Source of the DNA: an uncultured Elusimicrobium sp.
GTDB taxonomy: Bacteria; Elusimicrobiota; Elusimicrobia; Elusimicrobiales; Elusimicrobiaceae
Assembly (NCBI GenBank): GCA_937891135.1
Contig: CALAFB010000095.1
Span: 1-49,527, forward strand
Length of the DNA: 49,527 nt
Direction: 5' to 3'
The translations under genes and the position numbers were made by a program. Of this stretch, positions 24,263 through 32,530 are shown piece after piece (the stretch's first letter is position 1; each line of letters starts with the position of its first letter). The notes under the pieces are model-generated. The model had not been told where the DNA came from and made no database searches. It worked only from the letters and a program-made list of their open reading frames with translations.

Positions 24263-25738
24263 TTATTCGGCAGGTTGTTTGGCTTCCAACAATTTTTTAA
24301 TAATATCTTCGTGCGCGCGCCATAAACTTTCATCTTTGTTGGAAGATAACTGGTTGGCCATTAACGCAAACGATACCAGCCAGCCGTCCTGATCGTGCAC
24401 ATAGCCGGCCACGGCTTTGACGCCGTCAATTGTGCCGCCTTTAATACGCACATCGTCAATTTGGTGCTTGGGCTTTAAAAAATAGCGCAAAATCAGCAAA
24501 TCTCCGCGGTCGTTGGGGGTGGCTAGGGAGCGGTAATAATCGTCAAAGTACTTGCTTTTGGCCATAAAGTTAAGTGTATTTACCAGTACGCGTGGGGTAA
24601 TCATGGTATCGCGCGAAAGGCCGCTGCCGTCGTAGATAACGGTATCGGTTTCGCCGGCTATGTTATTTTCGCGCAAAAACTGATTTAATGCAGCAACCCC
24701 GTTTTGGATACTGCCGGGTTTCCCGTCCGTCAGGGCCAAGTGCCGAAGCAGCATATCGGCATACAAATTAAAACTACGTTTGTTGACGATTAAAATAATA
24801 TCTTTGAGTTCCGGGGATTGATAGGTATGAAGTAATTTCATCTCGTTATAATCTGGGGCTTGCGTAATTACTTGAGGGGGATTGTCTACAGAAACACCTT
24901 CTTCTTCCAACGCTTGCCACAGTTGCTGGGCCGCAAATAAAGCCGGGTTAGGTAGTGCACCTTTAATGATAAACCCGGTACGGGTTGCGGGAATGGTGCC
25001 AAAAATTTTTAGTTCATACTGCCCGGGCGCGCCGTATACATACGCATTGTCCGTACGGGAAGTGGCATCTACCGTTACAAAATTTTGAAGGGTCAGTTCC
25101 GGCACATGCGGGGTCATACCGGCAATTTCGGTGCGCTGGCCGTGTTTGGTTTCTCCTTTAAAGCGAATGGCAAACAAGTTGTCATTAAAACACAGCGCAC
25201 TAGCGGGCGCGGCAAAATAGTTACCCATATTTTCCCAATTTACTTTATTGGCAATGGCGGGGCCTTCAAATAAAGACACATCCGCATAAATCGTGCCTTC
25301 TACGCGTTTGATGCCGGCTGTTTTTACAGCTTGTACCCATTTTTGAAGCACTTTGGGATAGGTTTCAGCTCCTGGAACGCGTTTAGAGCCTAATGTCATA
25401 TCCCCTCCGCCGCGCAAAAACAAATCCCCGTGTAGTATGCCTTTTTCGTCCGGCAAAGAAGCGGCATACAAGTTGGTTTTAAAACGGTGATGAGGACCCA
25501 ACTTTTCCAAAGCGGCTGCAGTTGTTAATAATTTTAAGGTAGAGGCAGGTGCAAAGCGTGTATCGGCCTGCACGGCAAACAGTTCTTCCTGCGGACGGTC
25601 CGTATAGGCAGCTATTCCACCCCACCACGCTCCTTTGAGAACAGGGAGATTGATTCTTTCTTGCACCCATGGTTGAAGCGGTTGTGCCGTGAGCAAAAGC
25701 GGAAAGCAAGTGATTAACAAAATAAGTAACGCACGCAT
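24263..25738 (-). CDS. dacB: D-alanyl-D-alanine carboxypeptidase/endopeptidase (PBP4, peptidase S13)
   Basis: The ATG at 25738 gives a 491-residue protein with a signal peptide (MRALLILLITCFPLLLTAQP). The catalytic SxxK motif is S66-T-L-K69 (APASTLKLLTTAAAL); DGSGLSRD is the second motif; and the third box reads KGGT at 433-436 rather than the usual KTGT. A long insert between the first two motifs is typical of PBP4. It trims or cleaves peptide crosslinks of peptidoglycan in the periplasm. TATCCT ends 6 bases before the ATG, consistent with a leaderless start; the upstream in-frame ATG at 25807 lacks support. Confidence 0.88.
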   Translation of the reverse strand: MRALLILLITCFPLLLTAQPLQPWVQERINLPVLKGAWWGGIAAYTDRPQEELFAVQADTRFAPASTLKLLTTAAALEKLGPHHRFKTNLYAASLPDEKGILHGDLFLRGGGDMTLGSKRVPGAETYPKVLQKWVQAVKTAGIKRVEGTIYADVSLFEGPAIANKVNWENMGNYFAAPASALCFNDNLFAIRFKGETKHGQRTEIAGMTPHVPELTLQNFVTVDATSRTDNAYVYGAPGQYELKIFGTIPATRTGFIIKGALPNPALFAAQQLWQALEEEGVSVDNPPQVITQAPDYNEMKLLHTYQSPELKDIILIVNKRSFNLYADMLLRHLALTDGKPGSIQNGVAALNQFLRENNIAGETDTVIYDGSGLSRDTMITPRVLVNTLNFMAKSKYFDDYYRSLATPNDRGDLLILRYFLKPKHQIDDVRIKGGTIDGVKAVAGYVHDQDGWLVSFALMANQLSSNKDESLWRAHEDIIKKLLEAKQPAE

Positions 25739-25744
25739 ATATAA

Positions 25745-25750
25745 AGGATA
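25745..25750 (-). promoter_or_regulatory. -10 box of dacB, possible leaderless start
   Basis: TATCCT on the minus strand is 6 bases from the ATG. TTAACT 18 bases further upstream could be the -35. It is a weaker match than the others with this spacing. Confidence 0.4.
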
Positions 25751-25801
25751 GCAAATTAGACAGCAATCAGTTAAGTGGGTAAACAAACTGACAGTAGTGG
25801 A

Positions 25802-25917
25802 TTTCAAACGAATTTGAGTTAAGACGCGGCGAGAGGATAGGGGTAATACTGGCGGTACGCGCCCGTAGGGCGGAAGTATGCGCCTATCCGAACAACAAAG
25901 TATTGGCTCAAATTAGG
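25802..25917 (+). repeat. Dispersed structured element, copy 2
   Basis: This matches 2830-2946. Outer arms AATTTGAGTTAA 25811-25822 and TTGGCTCAAATT 25903-25914 pair with two U-G wobbles; GGATAGG 25835-25841 pairs with CCTATCC 25883-25889; ATACT pairs with AGTAT; the CGCCC-GTA-GGGCG tip is identical to copy 1. The outer and middle arms differ from copy 1 by paired changes, so the fold rather than the sequence is conserved. It lies between two minus-strand genes, and wobbles favour a plus-strand RNA. Confidence 0.65.
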
Positions 25918-25923
25918 TAGAAA

Positions 25924-27549
25924 TCAGTTAAACCACGGGTACCATTTGTCCCGGTCCCGGATACTAATTAACAAAGAAACCGCCAATAAATCCCGCGCGG
26001 GTACTGCTTCGGGCTTATCTAAATTGCAGACACTTTTATTAAATAGGGCGTGCGTGTTTTCAATGACGCCGCAGCTTTCTACGGAGCCTGTAATATCATA
26101 ATCGGCACGCATAAGCCCCCATAAGTGCCCGCACAGCATACGTACGGCAGCCCGTTTAGCAGAGCGTTCCTGTATATGTGCCAATTCGGCACGGTCTTTA
26201 GTCATTAACGTCCAATACCGCCGCCACGCAAAGCGTTTACGCTCGGCCAGTAATAATTCCTTGGAGCGTACAAAATAAATTTGATACCGTTCTTGAGCTA
26301 AACTATATCCTTTTTGTAAGATAAGGGCGGCTTCACGTCCTTTGTGGTCATAGAGTGTAATAGTGCTCATAGCCACTTGTCCCCATACAATGCCGCAGAA
26401 TAAAATCACAAACCCTAATGGCAATACCAACGAAGAAACGGCATACACCGTATTGTACGTAAAGGCAGATAACGGGAGTAAGTGCAGTTGTTCGCAAAAA
26501 CTGGTTCCCGCCAGTACTAACACGGCTATTAACATGAGCACAATTCCAAAAAACATAAATAATGCCTCCCACCGTACAGAAAGAGCCGTTAAAATGTTGC
26601 CTTGGTTATCACGTGCGCGAAAAATGAGCGAAGGAGTGCCGTACATCCGTTCCAGTTTAATGGGGTAAAGGGCTTGCGGATTGGCTGTCATTTCTACACG
26701 TTTAGGACGGATAAACAGCCGGGTAATTCCGGCCGCACACCACCCGGCAAAAAATAAAAGAATAAGCAGTATCAGTACATCATATCCATGGCCCAGTTCG
26801 CGGATATATGGTGGCATATTCGGGGATACCAGCGTTTTTACCGGCATTTTAGCCCACCGGGCCTGCAGACGGTGTTTGAACCGGGTAAAAAACCCGCGCG
26901 CAGCCGCTTGTGAAACCGGTTCTTGTCCGGCAGTCGGAGTAGATTTTTCCATAGAAGAAGTTGTTGCAACGGAGGGTACAGTTACCGTGTCGTGGGGCAG
27001 TAAGTCCGTTTCTTCAATTTCCAAATCTTCTGCAACGGCGGGTACCTCTAGTGGTTTATCCGGGTGGGCGGTGGGAGAGATAAACGAAAAAATCAAATCT
27101 GTTTCCGCATACGTTAAATTTTTGGCTAGAGCGGAGTATCCTTGCCCGTCAATTAAAAAATATCCGGCACTAAAATCACTTTTAGGAGAATAAAAATTGA
27201 TGTAAACAAACGGTTCCCCGGTTGAAAATTCAAACCGCTTAATTTCATCCCCGGTATAGGTGTTTTTGACAACGGTCATTTTTTTGTTTTTTATTTCGGC
27301 CAGGTCCCGGTTGATTTGCTGGTCTAAACATTTTTCAGTAGCACAATTTGTGGTTTTTATATCAATGCGTGCAGTTCCTTTTTGTACAGAAAGTACACTA
27401 TCTTGCGGTGGGTTTGCCACGCGGGTCCAGCCTGCGGGCATATCCAAGGTAAATACCCCGTCTTTGGCGGTAAACATATCCGCCTTACACGGCATAGAAG
27501 CCGTTACACATAAACCCAATAATAAAAAAATACGCGTAAAATTTTTCAT
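25924..27549 (-). CDS. Membrane protein with N-terminal PsbP-like secreted domain, unknown
   Basis: The ATG at 27549 gives 541 residues. A signal peptide (MKNFTRIFLLLGLCVTASMPCKA) is followed by a ~150-residue domain (FTLDMPAGWTRV...VLSVQKGTARIDI) with the flavour of PsbP/DUF1795-type folds, a Pro/Thr-rich linker (~180-215), one transmembrane helix (~265-285), then two more (~335-360 and ~375-400), and a cytoplasmic C-terminal region rich in Arg and Ala (~420-541). No enzymatic motif is recognised. It is divergent from the 27648 gene; TATAAT ends 6 bases before the ATG, so it is probably leaderless. Confidence 0.7.
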   Translation of the reverse strand: MKNFTRIFLLLGLCVTASMPCKADMFTAKDGVFTLDMPAGWTRVANPPQDSVLSVQKGTARIDIKTTNCATEKCLDQQINRDLAEIKNKKMTVVKNTYTGDEIKRFEFSTGEPFVYINFYSPKSDFSAGYFLIDGQGYSALAKNLTYAETDLIFSFISPTAHPDKPLEVPAVAEDLEIEETDLLPHDTVTVPSVATTSSMEKSTPTAGQEPVSQAAARGFFTRFKHRLQARWAKMPVKTLVSPNMPPYIRELGHGYDVLILLILLFFAGWCAAGITRLFIRPKRVEMTANPQALYPIKLERMYGTPSLIFRARDNQGNILTALSVRWEALFMFFGIVLMLIAVLVLAGTSFCEQLHLLPLSAFTYNTVYAVSSLVLPLGFVILFCGIVWGQVAMSTITLYDHKGREAALILQKGYSLAQERYQIYFVRSKELLLAERKRFAWRRYWTLMTKDRAELAHIQERSAKRAAVRMLCGHLWGLMRADYDITGSVESCGVIENTHALFNKSVCNLDKPEAVPARDLLAVSLLISIRDRDKWYPWFN

Positions 27550-27555
27550 ATTACT

Positions 27556-27561
27556 ATTATA
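27556..27561 (-). promoter_or_regulatory. -10 box of the 27549 gene, probable leaderless start
   Basis: Consensus TATAAT on the minus strand, then 6 bases, then ATG. It shares a 98-base divergent promoter region with the leaderless 27648 gene. Confidence 0.6.
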
Positions 27562-27611
27562 ACTTAATTGGGCCGGCTTGCGTACAGATTTTCCGTACGC
27601 GCGCACCCGTA

Positions 27612-27641
27612 TTGTAAGAATCGGCCAAAAAATAGTACAAT
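27612..27641 (+). promoter_or_regulatory. Promoter of the 27648 gene, probable leaderless start
   Basis: TTGTAA at 27612-27617 and TACAAT at 27636-27641 are 18 bases apart; ATG follows after 6 bases. No Shine-Dalgarno can fit. Confidence 0.6.
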
Positions 27642-27647
27642 AACTTT

Positions 27648-28709
27648 ATGAAGAAAATAGATTGTGTGCAAGAAAAATTAGTAAATTTACGCCGACAGAT
27701 GCGTAAGTATGGTTTAGACGGTTTGTTAGTGACGGACCATACCGACCAACTTTACCTAACCGATTTCTTTTTTTACCAAGGGGAGGCGGTGTTTTTAATC
27801 AGTCTTAAAAAGATCGTGGCACTCACACGTAGCCTATATGCCGAACCATTTGGCCAATTTGCCCCGTATATGCAAGTAGTGGGGGAAGACAACCACCGCG
27901 CAGAAACTATTTTAACGTATATTCAAAAATTAGGCCTTCATCAAGTAGGGTTTGATGCCGCCAAAGAAGCGTATCTTTCCGGGCAGTTATTCCGAAAAAA
28001 TGGCTTGGTAGAAGTACCCAGTTTTATAAATATGTTACGTGAAACGAAAGATGCCCAGGCTTTAAAAGCATTACGGGCAGCGAATCGGTTGGCGTATTTG
28101 ACGTATGAATATATAAAACCCCGTATTAAAACCGGGATGACCGAGTGTGAAGTGGCCGCAGAAATGGAATATTTTATGCGTAAAAACGGGGCCAAATCTA
28201 CCTCATTTTTTACGATTGTAGCGTTTGGGGAAAATACAGCCAATCCGCACCACGAAACGGGTTTGCGTAAATTAAAAGCAAACGATGCCATTTTGTTAGA
28301 CTTTGGGTGCGTGTACGATAATTATTGCTCGGATATGACGCGTAGTTGGTGGCACGGAAACAATGTCCCTGCTGAATACACAAAAATTTGGAAAATTACC
28401 GATGATGCCCGCAAGCAAGGTATTAAAGCTGCCAAAATCGGGGTAGGTTGCCGCGCGGTAGATGCTACTTGCCGGGATCTCATTACCCAGGCGGGTTATG
28501 GGGTCTATTTTACACATGGTACCGGGCATGGCGTTGGGTTGGAAATTCACGAAGACCCATACAACAACCAAACGTCTACTTACATCTTAAAAGAAGGGAA
28601 TATCGTTACCGTAGAGCCGGGCATTTATTTGCCGGGTAAGTACGGCGTGCGGCTGGAAGATACCGTAGCCATTACGAAAGCCGGTGCTAAAATTTTAACG
28701 CGAAAATAA
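27648..28709 (+). CDS. M24 aminopeptidase P / Xaa-Pro peptidase 1
   Basis: The 353-residue protein has a creatinase N-terminal domain (~1-130) and an M24 pita-bread domain. The five metal ligands are visible: D218 (LLDFG), D229 (SDMTRSWW), H294 (HGTGHGVGLEIHE), E323 (VEPGIY) and E337 (RLEDTV). It should cleave the residue before proline in peptides using two divalent metals in the cytoplasm. A second gene of the same length follows after one base. Together with the M20 peptidase and Opp transporter in this window it suits a peptide-fermenting lifestyle. Confidence 0.9.
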   Translation: MKKIDCVQEKLVNLRRQMRKYGLDGLLVTDHTDQLYLTDFFFYQGEAVFLISLKKIVALTRSLYAEPFGQFAPYMQVVGEDNHRAETILTYIQKLGLHQVGFDAAKEAYLSGQLFRKNGLVEVPSFINMLRETKDAQALKALRAANRLAYLTYEYIKPRIKTGMTECEVAAEMEYFMRKNGAKSTSFFTIVAFGENTANPHHETGLRKLKANDAILLDFGCVYDNYCSDMTRSWWHGNNVPAEYTKIWKITDDARKQGIKAAKIGVGCRAVDATCRDLITQAGYGVYFTHGTGHGVGLEIHEDPYNNQTSTYILKEGNIVTVEPGIYLPGKYGVRLEDTVAITKAGAKILTRK

Positions 28710-28710
28710 T

Positions 28711-29772
28711 ATGGTTGCCAATTTAGCCAAACAACGCATGCAGGATTTACGTCATACCCTCAAACAAGCGGGGTTAGGTGGTTATATTATACTGTCCAGT
28801 TTAGAGCAACGCTATGTAAGCGGGGTGGATTTGTCAGACGGAGAAGCGGTATTTATCATTACGCCGGTGCAGGCCTATTGCGTTACCAAAAAACTCATTG
28901 TTGCTAAAATGGCTCCCGCTGCAAAATTTATGCGTATTATAGACGTTCCGTTTGGTGGCATGGTAGACGGAGCCCTGAAACTTATTGAGCAGAAAAAATT
29001 ATCCCGTGTGGCGTTTGACCCGGCGCAAGTAGGGTTTACAACCGGGGAGCTTTTTCTTAAACACAAATTAGTCCGTACGGTTAGTTTGGTAGGGGAAATG
29101 CGCCGCCAAAAATATGCTGATGAACTGGCCCATTTAAAAAAAGCTTGCCAAATTGCAGCAGCCGCTTTTGACGAAGTAAAACCGCAAATCAAAACCGGGA
29201 TGACGGAAGAACAGGTTCGCATTTTAATGGCGCTAGCTATGATAAAACGCGGGGCTGAGTCTATCCCATTTAACATTGTTTGTTTTGGGGAAAACACGGC
29301 TGATGCACATCATACGCCGTCTAAAACACGCAAACTTAAAAAGAATGAAGCGGTCCTTATGGATTTTGGTTGTTTTTATGAAGGGTATACATCGGATATG
29401 ACGCGCAGTTGGTGGCACGGGGATAAAGAACCGGCCGCTTATACGAAAATTTGGAACATTGTAGCGCAGGCACATGCTGCTAGTGTAAAAATTTTACGTG
29501 CCGGAGTTTTGGCCGGAGATTTGGATAAAGCGGCCCGCAATGTCATTGAACAAGCTGGGTATGGCAAAGAATTTTTCCACACTACGGGGCACGGCATTGG
29601 CTTGCAGGAGCATGACTCGCCTATCTTACGTGCCGGTGCGCCGGACGTAGTAGAAGAAAATTTTGTAGTAACCGTAGAGCCCGGCATTTATTTTGACGGG
29701 CGCTGGGGTATCCGTTTGGAAGACAGTTACTTAGTAACCAAAACGGGTCGCAAAAAATTAACGAAACACTAA
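28711..29772 (+). CDS. M24 aminopeptidase P / Xaa-Pro peptidase 2
   Basis: A tandem paralogue of the 27648 gene, also 353 residues, starting one base after its stop. All five metal ligands are kept in the same positions (LMDFG, SDMTRSWW, TTGHGIGLQEH, VEPGIY, RLEDSY). The N-terminal domain has diverged most (ILSSLEQRYVSGVDLSDGEAV), so substrate preference may differ. Both could form a heterodimer, since M24 peptidases dimerise through this domain; that is speculation. It ends 38 bases before efp. Confidence 0.9.
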   Translation: MVANLAKQRMQDLRHTLKQAGLGGYIILSSLEQRYVSGVDLSDGEAVFIITPVQAYCVTKKLIVAKMAPAAKFMRIIDVPFGGMVDGALKLIEQKKLSRVAFDPAQVGFTTGELFLKHKLVRTVSLVGEMRRQKYADELAHLKKACQIAAAAFDEVKPQIKTGMTEEQVRILMALAMIKRGAESIPFNIVCFGENTADAHHTPSKTRKLKKNEAVLMDFGCFYEGYTSDMTRSWWHGDKEPAAYTKIWNIVAQAHAASVKILRAGVLAGDLDKAARNVIEQAGYGKEFFHTTGHGIGLQEHDSPILRAGAPDVVEENFVVTVEPGIYFDGRWGIRLEDSYLVTKTGRKKLTKH

Positions 29773-29810
29773 TTCCGGGCGGTTCGCCGCCTAGTAAACG
29801 AGGTAAAAAT

Positions 29811-30377
29811 ATGTTAAGCACAACCGAATTTCGCGAAGGACTTATCTTCCAAGACGAAAACGGACAACTGGTGGAAATTATTGAATTTCAACACCACCGC
29901 AAAAGCCAAGCCCGCGCTGTTGTACGCGTGAAACTTCGCAATATCAACACGGGAGCCATGATTGAAACGGCTTACCGCCCTGAAGATAAATTTACGGAAG
30001 TGGAAGTAGAAAAACGCCCTTTTCAATACTTATATACTACGGGTGGTATGGCTACGTTTATGAATACAGAAACGTACGACCAAATTGAAGTTCCTACGTC
30101 TAAGTTAGGGGATTTAGCAAAATATTTAAAAGATAATATGGATGCCACCGGTATTTACATTAACGAACAATTATTTAATGTGGAGTTGCCGATTAAAGTA
30201 CCGCTTAAAATTGCATCTACCGTTCCCGGTGTGAAAGGGGATACGGTGGCCAACACGACTAAAGAAGCCACGTTAGAAACCGGGGCCGTTATCAAAGTGC
30301 CACTCTTTATTAACGAAGGCGATACTGTTTTAGTGGATACCCGTACGGGTAACTATGTAGAACGGGTAGCTGCCTGA
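29811..30377 (+). CDS. efp: Elongation factor P with atypical loop
   Basis: The 188-residue protein has the three beta-barrel domains of EF-P, with FREGLIFQDENGQLVEI at the start and VKGDTVANTTKEATLETGAVIKVPLF near the end. EF-P rescues ribosomes stalled at polyproline. The domain I loop reads EFQHHRKSQARAVVRVKL where most EF-Ps have a PGKG or LGRGG loop; the tip residue normally Lys or Arg falls on Gln33, and the flanking glycines are absent. No epm, earP or ymfI-type modification gene is nearby. An AACGAGG site precedes the ATG. Frequent polyproline runs (for example in the 8793 protein) make EF-P relevant here. Confidence 0.93.
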   Translation: MLSTTEFREGLIFQDENGQLVEIIEFQHHRKSQARAVVRVKLRNINTGAMIETAYRPEDKFTEVEVEKRPFQYLYTTGGMATFMNTETYDQIEVPTSKLGDLAKYLKDNMDATGIYINEQLFNVELPIKVPLKIASTVPGVKGDTVANTTKEATLETGAVIKVPLFINEGDTVLVDTRTGNYVERVAA

Positions 30378-30381
30378 CTTT

Positions 30382-30828
30382 ATGAAATGCATCAGGTGGG
30401 TGCTTTTACTACTCCTTTTTGCGCCCACCTTGTATGCGTTAGATATAACGGTGGGAAGTTCTTTTACAATTAAAAACGTAAAACGCGCGGACGGACAAAT
30501 TAGATTACCGTCAGAACGTAAGAAGTATTATAACATCCGTATTTTAAATAAAGACACGTTTGATTTTGTGCAAACCTGTACGGAGCCGTGTATGCAACGG
30601 CTTGAAACGGTTATCCCGTCAGTACAGGAAGTTCGTCCTGCTAAAACGCGGGAGAATATGTGGCTGGTTTCGGTGGATTTTAAGCAAGCGTGGTTAGTAA
30701 CATTGTTAGTATTTAAGCAAGGGGAAACTTATTCCGTTAAATCCCCAACCGATTTTGTATTTTTGGACCGCGCATTAGAAGCCCAAACGCGTCGTTTGGT
30801 ATTACAAGCCGTGCAGGAAAGTACATGA
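30382..30828 (+). CDS. Secreted hypothetical protein
   Basis: This 148-residue protein has a signal peptide (MKCIRWVLLLLLFAPTLYA) and a mature part of ~128 residues with one CTEPC pair near 57-61 and mostly beta character. It is not recognised. It starts 4 bases after the efp stop and its stop overlaps the next ATG (ATGA), so it is in the efp operon and coupled to the DUF192 gene. Confidence 0.75.
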   Translation: MKCIRWVLLLLLFAPTLYALDITVGSSFTIKNVKRADGQIRLPSERKKYYNIRILNKDTFDFVQTCTEPCMQRLETVIPSVQEVRPAKTRENMWLVSVDFKQAWLVTLLVFKQGETYSVKSPTDFVFLDRALEAQTRRLVLQAVQEST

Positions 30829-31160
30829 AATGTATGCTTCAAACCGGGCAGTTAATTGCCCAACACGTTGAATGTGCAGACACATTTTTAAGCCGGTTAC
30901 AGGGGCTGATGTTTCGTCGTAGATTGCCACCGCAAACGGCCCTTTTGTTGGACCCGTGCCCGCAAATCCATACGTGTTTTATGCGTTTTGCCATAGACGT
31001 AATTTTTTTGGATAAAGAAAATCACGTCATAGCGGTACTAGAAAATTTAAAACCCTGGCGTATGAGTAAGTTTTATGCCCGTGCCCGCCGTACGCTGGAA
31101 CTGCCTGGCGGCAGTTTACAAAGGCGGGTGCGTATTGGGGATCAACTTATTTTTAAGTAA
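30825..31160 (+). CDS. DUF192 protein (cytoplasmic form)
   Basis: The 111-residue product covers the DUF192 fold: VECADTFLSRLQGLMFRRRLPPQTALLLDPCPQIHTCFMRFAIDVIFLDKENHV then LELPGGS. The HTCFMRFAIDVIF block is the family hallmark. It has no signal peptide, in contrast to the lipoprotein DUF192 at 32786. The function of DUF192 is not established. Confidence 0.85.
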   Translation: MKCMLQTGQLIAQHVECADTFLSRLQGLMFRRRLPPQTALLLDPCPQIHTCFMRFAIDVIFLDKENHVIAVLENLKPWRMSKFYARARRTLELPGGSLQRRVRIGDQLIFK

Positions 31161-31173
31161 GAAGGAAATAACT

Positions 31174-31932
31174 ATGAAGAAATTGACTGTGTTTTTTGTG
31201 TTTTTATTGGCTTGTATTTCAGGGGCTCAAGCCCGCAATATATGGGATGACTTTGGAACCCACGTAACTGAAAAAAACGTCCGTCCGTTTACCAAAGACT
31301 TAGGCGGCCTTATCGGTTCGGGTACATATACTACGGGGCGTGTACTGGGGTGGGGTGGTTTTCAAATCGGTCCGCGCGGTAGCATGATTTTTAAAATGAG
31401 TGAAGCCAACGGCGAAACGCACGCCGATAAACAAAAAACCGCCTTGGGGGACCGGGACGAAGTCGGCACCGTATTTTATCCGTGGTTGCAAGCGGATATT
31501 GGGTTGCCTTTTCGTATTGATGGGTTTATCCGCGCAAGTAGTTTTCAAGGTATGACGATTGCCGGGGGCGGGCTTCGCTGGGGGATTACGCAACCCAACG
31601 AAATGTTAGGTTCTTTGCAGCCCATGCTTGTAGTGGCGGCCCATAGCGCGAGTGCACGTGATTTTTCCGCTTCTCACTATAATGCCAGTTTGGTGCTTTC
31701 CATGAAAATTAAATACTTTGTGCCATACATTGGCGGCGGGGTAGATTATACTACGCTTCATATTAATTCGGTAGCTGCCACGGCCTTAGCCGGGGACAAC
31801 GAATATGCTGCCACCGCCCGCGGTACGGTGGGGATGAACTTTAAACTACCGTCGTATTTGGATTTAAGTTTAGCGGCCAACTATGCGCATTACGGCTTAG
31901 GAGCCGAAGCATCTTTATCGGTGCGGTTTTAA
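31174..31932 (+). CDS. Outer-membrane beta-barrel protein
   Basis: The ATG at 31174 with GAAGGAA upstream gives 252 residues: signal peptide (MKKLTVFFVFLLACISGAQA), then alternating amphipathic strands (WLQADIGLPFRIDGFIRASSF, LVLSMKIKYFVPYIGGGVDYTTL, GMNFKLPSYLDLSLAANYA) and a C-terminal ASLSVRF ending in Phe, the BAM recognition signature. A transmembrane barrel of about 8-10 strands is likely. The frame stays open upstream to 31075, inside the DUF192 gene, but no ribosome site supports a longer form. Confidence 0.75.
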   Translation: MKKLTVFFVFLLACISGAQARNIWDDFGTHVTEKNVRPFTKDLGGLIGSGTYTTGRVLGWGGFQIGPRGSMIFKMSEANGETHADKQKTALGDRDEVGTVFYPWLQADIGLPFRIDGFIRASSFQGMTIAGGGLRWGITQPNEMLGSLQPMLVVAAHSASARDFSASHYNASLVLSMKIKYFVPYIGGGVDYTTLHINSVAATALAGDNEYAATARGTVGMNFKLPSYLDLSLAANYAHYGLGAEASLSVRF

Positions 31933-31959
31933 AGAATATACTGTCTTGTTAAATACTAT

Positions 31960-31985
31960 ACAGGCCGGGTTTATACCCGGCCTGT
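31960..31985. terminator. Perfect hairpin between converging genes
   Basis: ACAGGCCGGGT at 31960-31970 pairs with ACCCGGCCTGT at 31975-31985 around TTAT. There is no clear T-tract on either side, so it may be a factor-dependent or stability hairpin for the barrel gene and the converging pilin. Confidence 0.5.
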
Positions 31986-31999
31986 AATGCAACCGGACG

Positions 32000-32485
32000 T
32001 TAGTTAAAATAATAACATTCCATGCCGTCTTCTTCCACTAGTCCCACACACGCTGCTTGAGTGGTAGGGAAGGACGCACATACCTGGCAGGCCTCACTAC
32101 CCGGATCACAAACGCATACAGTTTTTTTGGTTTTAACGTGATACTGAAACCATAGGAGTGTCCAAGGATTTTCCTCATTCTGGGGGTATATCTGAGGACC
32201 TACGTCTTCATAGCTCACGTTATCCATTACGCCAACCTTCCAATCTTTTGTATCTCTAGGGACTTCAATATCTAATTGATTTAGGGAGGTGGCATATTGT
32301 CCATTTGCCAAATAGTAGACCTCTTGCGCGTGGGAAACGGCATTTAATAAAGTTAATGCCTCTACCACACGGCTTTTGGCTACCGCTTTTTGGTATTGCG
32401 GCAACGCTACCGCTGCCAAAATACCGATTATTAACACAACTACTAACAACTCTATGAGGGTAAACCCCCGTTTGCTACGTTTCAT
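32000..32485 (-). CDS. Type IV pilin-like protein 3
   Basis: The ATG at 32485 gives 161 residues: leader MKRSKRG, GFTLIELLVVVLIIG, ILAAVALPQYQKAVAKSR, and a globular domain ending in several Cys. An upstream in-frame ATG at 32512 falls in the untranslated leader, which is shared almost base for base with the 36889 gene, including AGAGGTG before the ATG. From the shared leader through codon ~30 the two genes are nearly identical and then diverge, as if a promoter-leader-start cassette had been copied onto different pilin bodies. Confidence 0.88.
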   Translation of the reverse strand: MKRSKRGFTLIELLVVVLIIGILAAVALPQYQKAVAKSRVVEALTLLNAVSHAQEVYYLANGQYATSLNQLDIEVPRDTKDWKVGVMDNVSYEDVGPQIYPQNEENPWTLLWFQYHVKTKKTVCVCDPGSEACQVCASFPTTQAACVGLVEEDGMECYYFN

Positions 32486-32530
32486 AAACACCTCTTTGTA
32501 CGTGAATTTCAATTTTCCTGTTTATGAAAC
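32479..32530 (-). promoter_or_regulatory. Start-codon-sequestering stem of pilin 3
   Basis: GUUUCAUAAAC (32530-32520 on the minus strand) is the exact reverse complement of GUUUAUGAAAC (32489-32479), which contains the AUG. The 11-bp stem closes a 30-base loop that holds the AGAGGT ribosome site. Confidence 0.65.
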
